Positions 41,592 through 50,437 of a stretch of DNA of 64,000 nt are shown piece after piece. The stretch lies in NCBI GenBank assembly GCA_028820505.1, contig JAPPIT010000134.1, positions 36,939 through 100,938 of the forward strand, written 5' to 3'. Origin of the DNA: Defluviicoccus sp. (GTDB lineage: Bacteria > Pseudomonadota > Alphaproteobacteria > MPNO01). The notes under the pieces were generated by a model that ran no database searches, was not told the origin of the DNA, and saw only the letters and a list, made by a program, of their open reading frames with translations. The position numbers were made by a program, and so were the translations under genes. The number at the start of each line of letters is the position of its first letter. The stretch's first letter is position 1.

Positions 41592-43682
41592 GTGAACGGC
41601 GCCGCGCCCTACCGGCTGGGCGTCGATGTCGGCGGGACCCACACGGATCTCGTCCTGCTCGACGCCGACAGCGGCCGCATCCTGGTCGAGAAGGTCCCGA
41701 GCACCCCGGCCAACCCGGCGGCCGCGGTGCTCGACGGGCTCGCGCGCTTCGTGGACCGCGGGGTCGCGCCGGACGACATCGGCTTCTTCGCCCACGGCAC
41801 CACGATCACCACCAACGCGCTCCTGGAGATGCGGGGCGCCAGGGTGGGCATGCTGATCGCCCGGGGCTACCGCGCCATCCAGGAAGTCCAGACGCAGGCG
41901 CGCGACGGCAACCCGTTCGACTACTTCTTCAGGCGGCCCGACCCCATCGCGCCGCAGAGCCTGACCCGCGAGATCCCCGGCCGCATCGACTACGAAGGCA
42001 ACGAGCTCGCGCCGCTCGACGAGGCGGCGGTAAGGGAGGCGGCGCGGTCGCTGCGGGACGCGGGCGTGGAGTCCGTCGCCGTCTGTTTCCTGTTCTCCTT
42101 CATGAACCCGGCCCACGAAAGAGCCGCCGGGCGGATCCTGCGCGAGGAATTCCCGGAAGCCGCGATCTCGCTGTCGAGCGCCGTCCTGCCGCGGCTGCGC
42201 GAATGGCCGCGCATGTCGACGACGCTGCTGAACGCTTATCTGGAGCCGGTCCTGGTCCGCTACATCGGCGACCTCGCCGAAGGGCTCGACGCCGCGGGGG
42301 TCGGGACGCCGCAGCGTTTCCTGATGCAGTCCAACGGCGGGGTCATGCCGTTCTCCGCGGCGGTCGCGGGGGGCAGGACCGTGCACACGATGCTCTCCGG
42401 CCCCGCCGCCGGCGCCCGCGCCAGCGCCTGGCTCGCCCCGGACGAGGCGGGGGCCGGGCTGGTGACGCTCGACATGGGCGGGACCAGCTGCGACATCGCC
42501 TTCATCGAGAGCGGCGCGCCGCTGGAGGTGACGGAGAGCGAGATCGGGCGGCGGCCGATCGCCGTTCCGACGCTGGACCTCACGACGATCTCGGCCGGCG
42601 GCGGGTCGGTCGCGTGGATCGACGGGGCGGGCCTTCTCGCCGTCGGGCCGCGAAGCGCGGGCGCCGATCCCGGCCCGGCCTGCTACGGCAAGGGCGGCGC
42701 CGACCCGACGGTGACCGACGCGGACATTCTCTGCGGCTATCTCAACCCCGCCCATCTGCTCGGCGGGGCGCAGACGCTCGACCTCGACGCCGCGCGCGCG
42801 GCGCTGGAGAGAAACGTCGCGCGCCCCCTTGGCATGGACGTCCACGAAGCGGCGCTCGGCATCCGGCGCATCGTCGACATGCGCATGGCCGACGAGGTCC
42901 GCGTGGTCGCGGCCAAGCGCGGCGTCGATCCGCACGACTTCACCCTCCTGCCGTTCGGCGGGGCGGGCGCGGTGCATGCGGCCTCCGTCGCGGAGGAGCT
43001 CGGCATGCGGCGCATCCTGGTGCCGGAGAGGCCGGGCGCGTTCTCGGCGCTGGGGCTGCTGTGCTCCGACGTGGTTCACGATTACGTCCGGTCCGAGCTC
43101 CGCCCGCTCAACCGGGTGAGCCCGGCGCACGCGGAAGCGGCGTTCGCCGGGCTGGAAACCCGCGCGGCGGAGGAGCTGGCCGCCGAGGGTCTCGACCCCG
43201 CCGCCGCCCGCCGCCTGCGCGAGCTCGACCTCCGCTATGTCGGCCAGGGGTACGAGCTTCGCGTGCCGCTCGACGGGCTGGGAACGGGCGGGCTGGACGC
43301 TGCCGCGATGACGGCGGCGCGCGCCCGCTTCGATACGAGGCACGCCCGGATCCACGGCCACGCGGCGCGGGAAAAGAACGTCGAGATCGTGAGCTACCGG
43401 CTCCGCGTCACGGTGGACGTTCCCAAGTACCGGCCGGCCGCGGAAACGGCGGCGGAAACCGGCTTGCCGGAAGCGGCGGTCGCGGGCCGGCGCGCGGTCC
43501 GTTTCGATTCCGGGCGCCCGGCCGAAACCGTCCTCGTCGACCGCGCCGCGCTCGCCCCGGGGGTTCGCTTCGCCGGGCCTGCGATCGTGGAGCAGTTCGA
43601 TGCGACGACGGTTGTCCCCGCCGGCTGGGCGGCTTCGGTCGACGGCCACCGCAACCTCGTGCTGGAGCGCGGCCATGGTTGA
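41592..43682 (+). CDS. hyuA: Hydantoinase/oxoprolinase subunit A
   Basis: ATP-dependent ring-opening amidohydrolase subunit of 696 residues. The ASKHA-type N-terminus RLGVDVGGTHTDLVLLD, the FAHGTTITTNALLE motif, the central VTLDMGGTSCDIAFIE and the SAGGGSVAWID region define the HyuA family. Substrates of relatives include N-methylhydantoin, 5-oxoproline, caprolactam and acetone (carboxylases); the sequence does not decide. GTG start. It overlaps hyuB by 8 bases and opens the catabolic cluster. Confidence 0.93.
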   Translation: MNGAAPYRLGVDVGGTHTDLVLLDADSGRILVEKVPSTPANPAAAVLDGLARFVDRGVAPDDIGFFAHGTTITTNALLEMRGARVGMLIARGYRAIQEVQTQARDGNPFDYFFRRPDPIAPQSLTREIPGRIDYEGNELAPLDEAAVREAARSLRDAGVESVAVCFLFSFMNPAHERAAGRILREEFPEAAISLSSAVLPRLREWPRMSTTLLNAYLEPVLVRYIGDLAEGLDAAGVGTPQRFLMQSNGGVMPFSAAVAGGRTVHTMLSGPAAGARASAWLAPDEAGAGLVTLDMGGTSCDIAFIESGAPLEVTESEIGRRPIAVPTLDLTTISAGGGSVAWIDGAGLLAVGPRSAGADPGPACYGKGGADPTVTDADILCGYLNPAHLLGGAQTLDLDAARAALERNVARPLGMDVHEAALGIRRIVDMRMADEVRVVAAKRGVDPHDFTLLPFGGAGAVHAASVAEELGMRRILVPERPGAFSALGLLCSDVVHDYVRSELRPLNRVSPAHAEAAFAGLETRAAEELAAEGLDPAAARRLRELDLRYVGQGYELRVPLDGLGTGGLDAAAMTAARARFDTRHARIHGHAAREKNVEIVSYRLRVTVDVPKYRPAAETAAETGLPEAAVAGRRAVRFDSGRPAETVLVDRAALAPGVRFAGPAIVEQFDATTVVPAGWAASVDGHRNLVLERGHG

Positions 43683-45330
43683 TCCGGTCACCGTCCAGAT
43701 CCTGCGCAACAAGGTCGCCGGCCTGGTCGAGGAGATGCACTACCATTTCTACCGTTCGGGCTATTCGACGATCATCCGGGAATCGCGCGACTTCAGCTGC
43801 GTCATCGTCGACGCCGCGGGCGGGCTGATCGTCGCCCCGCCGATGTTCTTCCACGCCCCGGTCTACAAGCATCTCGTCGGGCGAATCCTGGAAATCTACG
43901 GCGCGGACGGGCTCGCCGACGGCGACATGTTCGTCTGCAACCACCCCTACGAGGGCGGGCTGCCGCATGTCTCGGACATGGCCTTCGTCGCGCCGATCTT
44001 CGCGGACGGCGCGTTGATCGGCTTCGCGGGCTCGATCGCGCACAAGGCCGATGTCGGCGGCACCAACCCGGGCAGCACGTCGGCCAACGCGACCGAGATC
44101 TACCACGAAGGCCTGCTGCTGCCGCCGATCCGGATCGCCGAGGCGGGGCGCTACAAGGACGATCTCGAACGGCTGATCCTGACCAACAGCCGCCAGCCGG
44201 AGCTGGTGCGGGGCGACATGCGGGCGCAGATCGCCGCCACCGGGCTCGGCGTCGAGCGGATCCGGGACATCTGCGGACGTTTCGGCGGCGATACCGTCCG
44301 GGAGGCCTTCGCCGCCATCCTCGCCGGCGCCGCATCCGCCCTGAAGGCGGCGATCGGGGCGCTCCCCGACGGGACCGCGTCGGCCGAAGGCTTCATGGAT
44401 TCCGACGGGATCGAGCGCGACCGCCCGGTCCGCTTCGCCTGCACCGTCACGATCGAGGGCGAGACCGCGACCTTCGATTTCAGCGACGCCGACCGCCAGG
44501 CGAAGGGTCCGATCAACCTCCGCCCCTCGATGGTCGAGGCGTGCTGCTTCTACGCCCTGATCGGCTGCCTCGGCCCCGACCTCCGGTTCAACGACGGGAT
44601 GCGGGAGGCGGTGCGCTTCGTCTACGCGCCCGACACGATTACCAACGCGACCGCGCCGGCGCCGGTTTCCAGCTACCAGATGGCCAACCTCAAGCTGGTC
44701 GACGTGATCCTCGAGGCCTTGTCCTCCTTCAAGCCCGACCGCGCGGTCGCCAACGCGGCGTCGAGCGGCGCGGTGATGATCCAGTGGCTCCAGGGCGGGC
44801 GCGAGGGCCAGGCCAGCCTGCAATACGAGATCATCGGCTCGGCCTATGGCGGCGGGGCGGGGCACGACGGGGCCTCGGCCTGCGCGACCCATCTCTCCAA
44901 CCTCCATATCACGCCCATCGAGATCATCGAATCCGAGTTCCCCTGCCGCATCCCGCGCTTCGACCTGATGGTCGATTCCGGCGGCGCGGGGACCTGGCGC
45001 GGCGGGCTGGGGCTCAGGCGCGAGTACGAGCTGCTGCAGGACGCGGTGGTGATCCGGCGCTACGACCGGGCGCGGTTCCCGCCGGTCGGGCTCGGCGGCG
45101 GCAGGGACGGGCAGGGCAGCCGGTTCGTCATCCGTTACGGCACGGCGGACGAAGAAGAGACCCCGCCGGCCGGACGTTTCGAGCTCGCCGCCGGAGAGCG
45201 CTTCCTGCTGGAGACCGCGGCGGGCGGCGGCTACGGCGACCCGGCGGCGCGCGACCCGGCGGCGGTCGCGCGCGACATCGCCGAGGGCTACGTCACCGAA
45301 CCGGCGGCGAAGCGCGACTACGGATACTGA
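43675..45330 (+). CDS. hyuB: Hydantoinase/oxoprolinase subunit B
   Basis: Partner of HyuA, 551 residues. Family landmarks include PVTVQILRNKVAGLVEEMHYHFYRS, the metal-binding-looking CNHPYEGGLPHVSDM, GFAGSIAHKADVGGTNPGS, and GGAGTWRGGLGLRREYEL near the end. The C-terminus (GGGYGDP, REGYVT-like) is complete. Overlap with hyuA implies equimolar translation of the A2B2-type enzyme. Confidence 0.93.
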   Translation: MVDPVTVQILRNKVAGLVEEMHYHFYRSGYSTIIRESRDFSCVIVDAAGGLIVAPPMFFHAPVYKHLVGRILEIYGADGLADGDMFVCNHPYEGGLPHVSDMAFVAPIFADGALIGFAGSIAHKADVGGTNPGSTSANATEIYHEGLLLPPIRIAEAGRYKDDLERLILTNSRQPELVRGDMRAQIAATGLGVERIRDICGRFGGDTVREAFAAILAGAASALKAAIGALPDGTASAEGFMDSDGIERDRPVRFACTVTIEGETATFDFSDADRQAKGPINLRPSMVEACCFYALIGCLGPDLRFNDGMREAVRFVYAPDTITNATAPAPVSSYQMANLKLVDVILEALSSFKPDRAVANAASSGAVMIQWLQGGREGQASLQYEIIGSAYGGGAGHDGASACATHLSNLHITPIEIIESEFPCRIPRFDLMVDSGGAGTWRGGLGLRREYELLQDAVVIRRYDRARFPPVGLGGGRDGQGSRFVIRYGTADEEETPPAGRFELAAGERFLLETAAGGGYGDPAARDPAAVARDIAEGYVTEPAAKRDYGY

Positions 45331-45353
45331 GGGCAGACAGGGGAGCGAACGGG

Positions 45354-46202
45354 ATGGATCGCGTCGGCATCGTCGGGCCGGGCCGGATGGGGCTCGCCAT
45401 GATCGGACACCTCGTCAAGGCGGGGTTCCCCGTCTCGGCGACGGACATCGAGCCGACCCAGCTTGCAAAGGCGGAACAGGCGGGGGCGGCGCCCTTCGCC
45501 TCCTCGGCCGAGCTCGGCCGGAACGTCGACTACGCGATCGTCGCGGTCGGGTTCGATGCGGAGACCGTGGAGGTCACCATGGGCGGCGACGGGCTGATCG
45601 GCGCGATGGCGCCGGGCTCCTGCATCGCGGTCTGCTCGACCTCCTCGCCGGAGACGGTGCGGACCGTCGCCGGGCGCGCCGCCGAGAAGGGGATCGACGT
45701 GCTCGACGCCCCGATCTGCCGTGGCCGCTGGGCGGCGGACGAGGGGACGCTGCTCGCGCTCGTGGGCGGCACCGATGCGGCCGTGGAGCGTTCGCGCCCG
45801 GTGTTCGAGACCTTCTGTTCCGACATCGCCCATCTCGGCCCGGTGGGGCACGGCCAGTTCGGCAAGGCGATGAACAACTTCCTGATGTGGATCGTGGGCG
45901 TCGGGCTGATCGAAGCCGGCCGGCTCGCCGAGTCCTTCGGCGCGGACCTGGTGAAACTGCGCGAGGCGCTGCTGATCAGCTCGGCGAAATCGGCGACGCT
46001 GGAAGACTGGGACCGCATGACCTTCACCTGGGCGCTCAAGGACATGCAGATCGTCTCGCAGATGGCCGACGCCCTCGGCGAATCGATGCCGCTCGCGGGC
46101 CAGATCCGCGAGATGGTCAAGGAGGCGCGGCGGGTAAAGGCCAGCGACCCGCCCGACTGGTCCGGCGAGGGCGCGGTGCCGAAGGACCGGCAGCCGGGGT
46201 GA
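45354..46202 (+). CDS. NAD(P)-dependent dehydrogenase, 3-hydroxyisobutyrate dehydrogenase family
   Basis: The 282 residues start with a Rossmann motif VGIVGPGRMGLAMIGHLVKAG and keep the catalytic lysine and asparagine in GQFGKAMNNFL. The substrate loop, usually DAPVSGGxxGAxxGTL, reads DAPICRGRWAADEGTL, so the serine-glycine-glycine that binds a carboxylate is replaced. This suggests a changed substrate, such as a 2-hydroxymethyl acid, tartronate semialdehyde analogue or imine. It follows hyuB by 23 bases, so probably the same operon. Confidence 0.88.
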   Translation: MDRVGIVGPGRMGLAMIGHLVKAGFPVSATDIEPTQLAKAEQAGAAPFASSAELGRNVDYAIVAVGFDAETVEVTMGGDGLIGAMAPGSCIAVCSTSSPETVRTVAGRAAEKGIDVLDAPICRGRWAADEGTLLALVGGTDAAVERSRPVFETFCSDIAHLGPVGHGQFGKAMNNFLMWIVGVGLIEAGRLAESFGADLVKLREALLISSAKSATLEDWDRMTFTWALKDMQIVSQMADALGESMPLAGQIREMVKEARRVKASDPPDWSGEGAVPKDRQPG

Positions 46203-46486
46203 TCCGGCGGGGTCGTCCCTCGATACGGCGCTGACGCCCCTACCCGGGAGGAGGGCTTGTTCTTGGCCGATACACCCCGCCCTCATCCTGAGCGGATTGC
46301 GCGACCCGGGACACGAACTCCGGCACGCCGACATCTCCCCGTCGCCGTCCCCCGTGTCGTCCATTTCTTCATGCTCGGAACGAGTCCATTGCTGTCCGGT
46401 TTAACTTCGGCACGGGCGCTGTGCCGACGGGCGGGGACAAGGCCGGGCGGTGGGGGCGTTCTCCGGCACTCCCGTTCGTCCCGGTC

Positions 46487-46515
46487 GTCATGCCCGGACT
46501 CGTTCCGGGCATGAC
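46487..46515. repeat. Short palindromic repeat (single hairpin)
   Basis: A perfect 12-bp stem, GTCATGCCCGGA / TCCGGGCATGAC, with a 5-base loop. It is a one-hairpin relative of the arms in the repeat at 59509-59617, sharing the GTCATGCCCGGA end. Confidence 0.85.
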
Positions 46516-46565
46516 GGTGGGGGGCGGCGGGCGGACGGTGCGCGAGGCCGTCTCCGCGCCCCGCT

Positions 46566-46628
46566 GTCACCCCGGCCTCGAGCCGGGGTCCAGGCTCGTC
46601 CCGGACCCCGGCTCAAGGCCGGGGTGAC
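46566..46628. repeat. Nested palindromic repeat
   Basis: Outer ends GTCACCCCGGCC and GGCCGGGGTGAC pair across 63 bases, and each half also folds by itself (CCCCGGC with GCCGGGG). The design resembles the three other palindromic elements of the window but the core sequence differs. It sits 50 bases after the hairpin at 46487. Confidence 0.8.
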
Positions 46629-46755
46629 GACGGGGAGTTGCATGGGACGGATTCGATGGTCCGGGAGGCGGTTCCGGGGTGGAACCGGAAGGGAGAAAAA
46701 ACCTCGTGGAATCCGTGACTTACCAACAGAATTATCCTGACCAAGTATTTTTTTC

Positions 46756-46784
46756 TTGACTCGGGACGCGTTTTAGGCTATATT
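46756..46784 (+). promoter_or_regulatory. Near-consensus sigma-70 promoter
   Basis: TTGACT at 46756-46761, exactly 17 bases, then TATATT at 46779-46784, in one of the few AT-rich stretches of the island. Transcription should begin near 46791, only 12 bases before the intrinsic terminator at 46803. No minus- or plus-strand gene is evident immediately downstream. Confidence 0.75.
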
Positions 46785-46802
46785 TGCCAGAGTCGACAAG
46801 TG

Positions 46803-46831
46803 GGGGCGCCGGAGGTTTCGGCGCCCCTTTT
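46803..46831 (+). terminator. Intrinsic terminator directly after the 46756 promoter
   Basis: A perfect 9-bp GC stem (GGGGCGCCG / CGGCGCCCC) with a 7-base loop GAGGTTT followed by TTTT. Together with the promoter it would give an RNA of about 40 nucleotides, or act as an attenuator for anything beyond it. Confidence 0.75.
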
Positions 46832-46985
46832 CGTTGCCGGGCACGCCGCCCGCCGATGCGGAGGACAGGATCATGCATGCGACCGCCGTCATTACCGACC
46901 GGACCCCCACGGCGCTCCCGATGACGGAGGGGTTCCGCGACGGGCATCGCCGCGACATGCCGACTCCCCGGTGCCGCGCGCGCAC

Positions 46986-47096
46986 GGTCGGCATTTGCCG
47001 ACGGCAATGTCGACACGCGGGTCGAGTCGGCAAATGTCGACATTCCCGCCCGGCATCCGCGGGACGCGAATGTCGACCCGGTAGCGATTTGTCTAC
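46986..47096. promoter_or_regulatory. Cluster of TGYCGAC half-sites and palindromes, possible operators
   Basis: A 16-bp palindrome GTCGGCATTTGCCGAC (46987-47002), a 12-bp palindrome AATGTCGACATT (47033-47044), and further TGTCGAC or TGTCTAC copies at 47008, 47071 and 47090 give five related heptamers in 100 bases. The 12 bases at 46986-46997 recur inverted at 50402-50413 upstream of the dienelactone hydrolase gene. This suggests binding sites of one regulator; none is encoded in the window. Confidence 0.5.
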
Positions 47097-47229
47097 CCGA
47101 TGCCCGATGACATCGATCTCCGTTCGTGTCCGGAATGCCGCCGGACGTCAGCAAACGAATGGAATCGATGTCATGCACCCTGTCCGCAAATTACAGCGGG
47201 GCGGACGGCAGGCTGCGCGCTTCGCCGGT

Positions 47230-47976
47230 TCAGCTCGCCTCCATCGCCATCACGCCGCCGTCGGCAAAGATGTTCTCGCCGCAGATGAAGCTCGCGCCGT
47301 CGGTGCAGAGGAACGCGACGACCTGCGCCGTGTCGTCCGGCACGCCGGGCCGGTTGACCAGGTTCTTGAAGTAGCGGTTCGGGTCGACCTCCTGGATGCC
47401 GACCGGCGAGCCGGTGCGGTTGGGCGAGACCGAGTTGACCCGGATCCCGTGCGGCGCGAGCTGGAAGGCGAGCGAACGGGTGAGATTCGCGACCCCGCCC
47501 TTGGCGGCGGAGTAGGCGCAGGCGCTGCCGCGCCCGCGATAGCCGGAGGTCGAGCCGATATTGACGATCTTGCCGGCGATCCCGTTATCGACCATGTGGT
47601 GGGCGACGTGCTTGGCCATCAGGAAGGGCGATTTCAGGGTGACCCGGATGGTGTCGTCCCACTCCTTCTCGGTGATTTCGAGCACGTGGCGGTTGTCCGA
47701 GATCGCGACGTTGTTGACCAGGATGTCGATGCGCCCGAAGCGCTCGACCACCGCGGCGACCAGCGCCTGGACGGACTCGTTGTCCGACACGTCGGCGACG
47801 AAGGCCTCCGCCTCGCGCCCGGCATCGGCGAGGGTCCGGGCCGCCTGCTCGGCGCGCCCCCGGTCGAGATCGACGACCGCGATTCTCGCTCCCTCCCCGG
47901 CCAGGACCTCGGCGATCCGCTCGCCGATATTGCGCCCCGCGCCCGTGACGATCGCCACCTGCCCCTCAAGTTTCAC
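47230..47976 (-). CDS. Short-chain dehydrogenase/reductase (SDR)
   Basis: The 248 residues have the cofactor motif VTGAGRNIGERIA, NNVAISDN (NNxA motif), catalytic serine in NIGSTSGYRG and YSAAKGG with the tyrosine-lysine pair. The aspartate after strand 2 (VVDLDRG) favours NAD over NADP. GTG start at 47976; the 72-base spacer to the divergent CoxL-like gene should hold both promoters. Substrate unknown; context suggests oxidation of a ring-cleavage or side-chain alcohol. Confidence 0.92.
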   Translation of the reverse strand: MKLEGQVAIVTGAGRNIGERIAEVLAGEGARIAVVDLDRGRAEQAARTLADAGREAEAFVADVSDNESVQALVAAVVERFGRIDILVNNVAISDNRHVLEITEKEWDDTIRVTLKSPFLMAKHVAHHMVDNGIAGKIVNIGSTSGYRGRGSACAYSAAKGGVANLTRSLAFQLAPHGIRVNSVSPNRTGSPVGIQEVDPNRYFKNLVNRPGVPDDTAQVVAFLCTDGASFICGENIFADGGVMAMEAS

Positions 47977-48048
47977 CCGCGCTCTCCCCGCTGCTAGTTT
48001 GGCGCCGCAGTGTAGCGCGGTTTTCCGGCAAGCAGGAGAAGAGCGGGC

Positions 48049-50370
48049 ATGGGCGAGTTCGACATCGGCAATTCGGTGCCGCGGACGGAGGATCCGCGGC
48101 TTCTCTCGGGCGGCGGGCGGTATGTCGACGACATCGACCTTCCCGGCCTCTGCCGCGCCCATATCCTCCGGTCTCCCCACGCCCACGCGGCGATCCGCCG
48201 GATCGACGCCGATGAGGCGCGCGCCATGCCCGGCGTCCATGCGGTGCTGACCGGCGCCGACTATGCGGCGTCGGGGCTCGGCACGATCCAGGCCCAGCTC
48301 GTTCTCAAGGCGCGCGACGGAACGCCGATGATCCGCCCGCCCTTCGCCCCGCTCGCCGCCGAACGGACCATGCATGTCGGCGAGGCGGTCGCGGTCGTCG
48401 TCGCCGACACGCTGGCACAGGCGAGGGACGCCGCGGAGACGATCCACGTCGATTTCGAGCCGCTGGAGGCCAATGTCGACACCGCGCTCGCCGATACCGG
48501 GGCCGTGCCGGCGCTGTGGGACGAGGCGCCGGACAATGAGAGCTTCGTCCACCGGCTGGGCGACCGGAACGCGGTCGAGGCGGGTTTCGCGAGGGCCGCC
48601 CATGTCGTCGAGCGCCGCTTCGTCATCTCGCGGGTGACGTCGAACACGATGGAGCCGCGCGCCTTCGTCGGCGACGTCGACCGCTCCGGGCGGCACACGC
48701 TCTACGCCGCCTGCCACTATCCCCACCGGCTGAGGAGCGGGCTCGCGAAGGACATCTTCCGCCTGCCGGAGAACCGGGTGCGGGTGATCGCGAACGACGT
48801 CGGCGGCAGCTTCGGCCTGCGCGGCGGCATGTATCCCGAGCAGATCCTCGTCCTCTGGGCCTCGCGCGAGACCGGCCGGCCGGTGAAATGGACCTGCGAG
48901 CGCTCGGAAGGGCTGATCAGCGACCACCAGGGCCGGGACAACGTGACCGACGCCGCGCTCGCGCTCGACGCGGCGGGCAACTTCCTCGCCATGCGGGTGC
49001 GCACCCGGGTCAATATCGGCGCCTACGTGGCGTCGATGGCGGGCGGGCCGGCGACCGCCAATCTCGGCACCCTCGCGGGCACCTACGTCACGCCCGCGAT
49101 CCATGTCGAGACCGCCGGCGTCTTCACCAACACCAACTCGACCTGCCCCTATCGCGGCGCCGGCCGGCCGGAGGCCGCCCACGTCATCGAGCAGCTGATC
49201 GACGCGGCGGCCCGCGAGCTCGGCCGCGACCCCGTCGATCTCCGCCGCCAGAACACGATTCCCGAGGACGCGATGCCGTTCCGGACCGGGCTCGTCTTCA
49301 ACTACGATTGCGGCGCGTTCGAGAAGAATCTCGACCGGGCGCTCGAGATCGCGGACCGCGCGGGGTTCGAGGAACGGCGCGCGGGATCGAAGGCGAACGG
49401 CAGGCTGCGCGGCATCGGGATCTCGAACACCATCGAACGCGCGGGGGCGCCGAGCCAGGAACGCGCCCTGCTGCGCTTCGATCCGACCGGCACGGCGACG
49501 CTGTTCGTCGGCACCATCAGCCACGGCCAGGGGCACGAGACGATCTACAAGCAGATCGTCGCCCAGACGCTCGGCCTCGACCCGGCGACGCTGCGGGTGG
49601 CGGAGGGGGACTCGGACGCGCTCTCGATCGGCGGGGGCACCGGCGGCTCGCGCTCGGCGACGCTGGGGGGCTCGGCGGTGCTGCGCGCGTCGGAGAAGAT
49701 CGTCGACCATGCGAGGCCGGTCGCGGCCCATATTCTGGAGGCCGCCGAGGCCGATATCGAGTTCGCCGACGGCGCCTTCCGCGTGGCCGGCACCGACCGG
49801 ACGGTCCCGCTGGTCGAGGTCGCGCGGGCGGCGTACGTGCCCTCGAAGCTGCCGCCGGAGATCGAACCGGGGCTCGAGGCGGGTGCGGGCTACGTCTCCA
49901 GGGTCGAGAACTTCCCCAACGGCTGCCATGTCTGCGAGGTGGAGGTCGACCCGGATACCGGCGCGGTCGAGGTGGTCGATTACAGCGTCGTCGACGATGT
50001 CGGCACGGTGCTCAACCCGCTCCTCCTTAAAGGCCAGATCCACGGCGGCGTCGCCCAGGGGCTCGGCCAGGCGGTGATGGAACGGATCGTCTTCGAGCGG
50101 GACTCGGGCCAGAACCTCTCGGGCTCGTTCATGGATTACGCGATGCCGCGGGCGGACGACATGTGCGGCTTCAAGGTCGAGGCCAACCCGGTGCCGACGG
50201 AGACCAACCCGCTCGGCGTCAAGGGCGCCGGCGAGGCCGGCACGGTCGGCGCGCTGCCGGCGGTCACCAGCGCGATCGTCGACGCGCTCGCCCCGCTCGG
50301 CATCGACCGTATCGACATGCCGGCATCGCCGGAGACGATCTGGCGCGCCATACGGGACGTTCGGCGATGA
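48049..50370 (+). CDS. Molybdopterin hydroxylase large subunit, form-II CoxL-like, without adjacent small subunits
   Basis: The 773 residues belong to the xanthine dehydrogenase / CO dehydrogenase large-subunit family: RTEDPRLLSGGGRYVDDI at the N-terminus, GGSFGLRGG, and the catalytic glutamate in GVKGAGEAGT near the end. The active-site loop reads PYRGAGRPEA, the form-II AYRGAGR pattern, not the AYRCSFR loop of true aerobic CO dehydrogenase, so CO is an unlikely substrate. No FAD or iron-sulfur subunit gene adjoins it; the nearest [2Fe-2S] subunit is IorA-like at 52162. Confidence 0.92.
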   Translation: MGEFDIGNSVPRTEDPRLLSGGGRYVDDIDLPGLCRAHILRSPHAHAAIRRIDADEARAMPGVHAVLTGADYAASGLGTIQAQLVLKARDGTPMIRPPFAPLAAERTMHVGEAVAVVVADTLAQARDAAETIHVDFEPLEANVDTALADTGAVPALWDEAPDNESFVHRLGDRNAVEAGFARAAHVVERRFVISRVTSNTMEPRAFVGDVDRSGRHTLYAACHYPHRLRSGLAKDIFRLPENRVRVIANDVGGSFGLRGGMYPEQILVLWASRETGRPVKWTCERSEGLISDHQGRDNVTDAALALDAAGNFLAMRVRTRVNIGAYVASMAGGPATANLGTLAGTYVTPAIHVETAGVFTNTNSTCPYRGAGRPEAAHVIEQLIDAAARELGRDPVDLRRQNTIPEDAMPFRTGLVFNYDCGAFEKNLDRALEIADRAGFEERRAGSKANGRLRGIGISNTIERAGAPSQERALLRFDPTGTATLFVGTISHGQGHETIYKQIVAQTLGLDPATLRVAEGDSDALSIGGGTGGSRSATLGGSAVLRASEKIVDHARPVAAHILEAAEADIEFADGAFRVAGTDRTVPLVEVARAAYVPSKLPPEIEPGLEAGAGYVSRVENFPNGCHVCEVEVDPDTGAVEVVDYSVVDDVGTVLNPLLLKGQIHGGVAQGLGQAVMERIVFERDSGQNLSGSFMDYAMPRADDMCGFKVEANPVPTETNPLGVKGAGEAGTVGALPAVTSAIVDALAPLGIDRIDMPASPETIWRAIRDVRR

Positions 50371-50375
50371 CTCGA

Positions 50376-50413
50376 CATAGCCAAATGTCTATCGTGCCGG
50401 CCAAATGCCGACC
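50376..50413 (+). promoter_or_regulatory. Possible operator upstream of the dienelactone hydrolase gene
   Basis: Two similar units CCAAATGTCTATCG (50381) and CCAAATGCCGACCTATCG (50401), 20 bases apart, follow the CoxL-like gene. Within them GACAT and ATGTC form an inverted repeat with a 6-base centre. The second unit shares 12 bases with the palindrome cluster at 46986. The dlh ATG lies 25 bases further on. Confidence 0.45.
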
Positions 50414-50437
50414 TATCGCTAACGGGGAGACTACGAC

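Larger units (their letters stand above)
46203..47229. other. 1-kb intergenic region rich in palindromes, no supported gene
   Basis: This gap lies between the dehydrogenase and the convergent SDR gene. It holds two palindromic repeats, a consensus promoter directly followed by a terminator, and a cluster of operator-like palindromes up to 47174 (including ATGACATCGAT at 47108-47118 and its mirror at 47164-47174). Open frames here, such as one starting ATG at 46873 after a GGAGGACAGG site, have no recognisable similarity and run into antisense of the SDR, so I do not call them. Confidence 0.7.

Noticed and set aside
46873..47110. Plus-strand frame starting ATG at 46873 behind a good ribosome site
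   Set aside because: Arginine- and cysteine-rich without family resemblance, and it continues without a stop into antisense of the SDR gene; the codons coincide with the palindrome cluster.
46283..47178. Minus-strand open frames in the 1-kb gap (46283-46570 and 46732-47178)
   Set aside because: No recognisable similarity; they run through palindromes, the promoter and the terminator, and look like GC-rich chance frames.
48049..50370. Aerobic carbon monoxide dehydrogenase
   Set aside because: The active-site loop is PYRGAGR and not AYRCSFR, and coxM and coxS are missing nearby.
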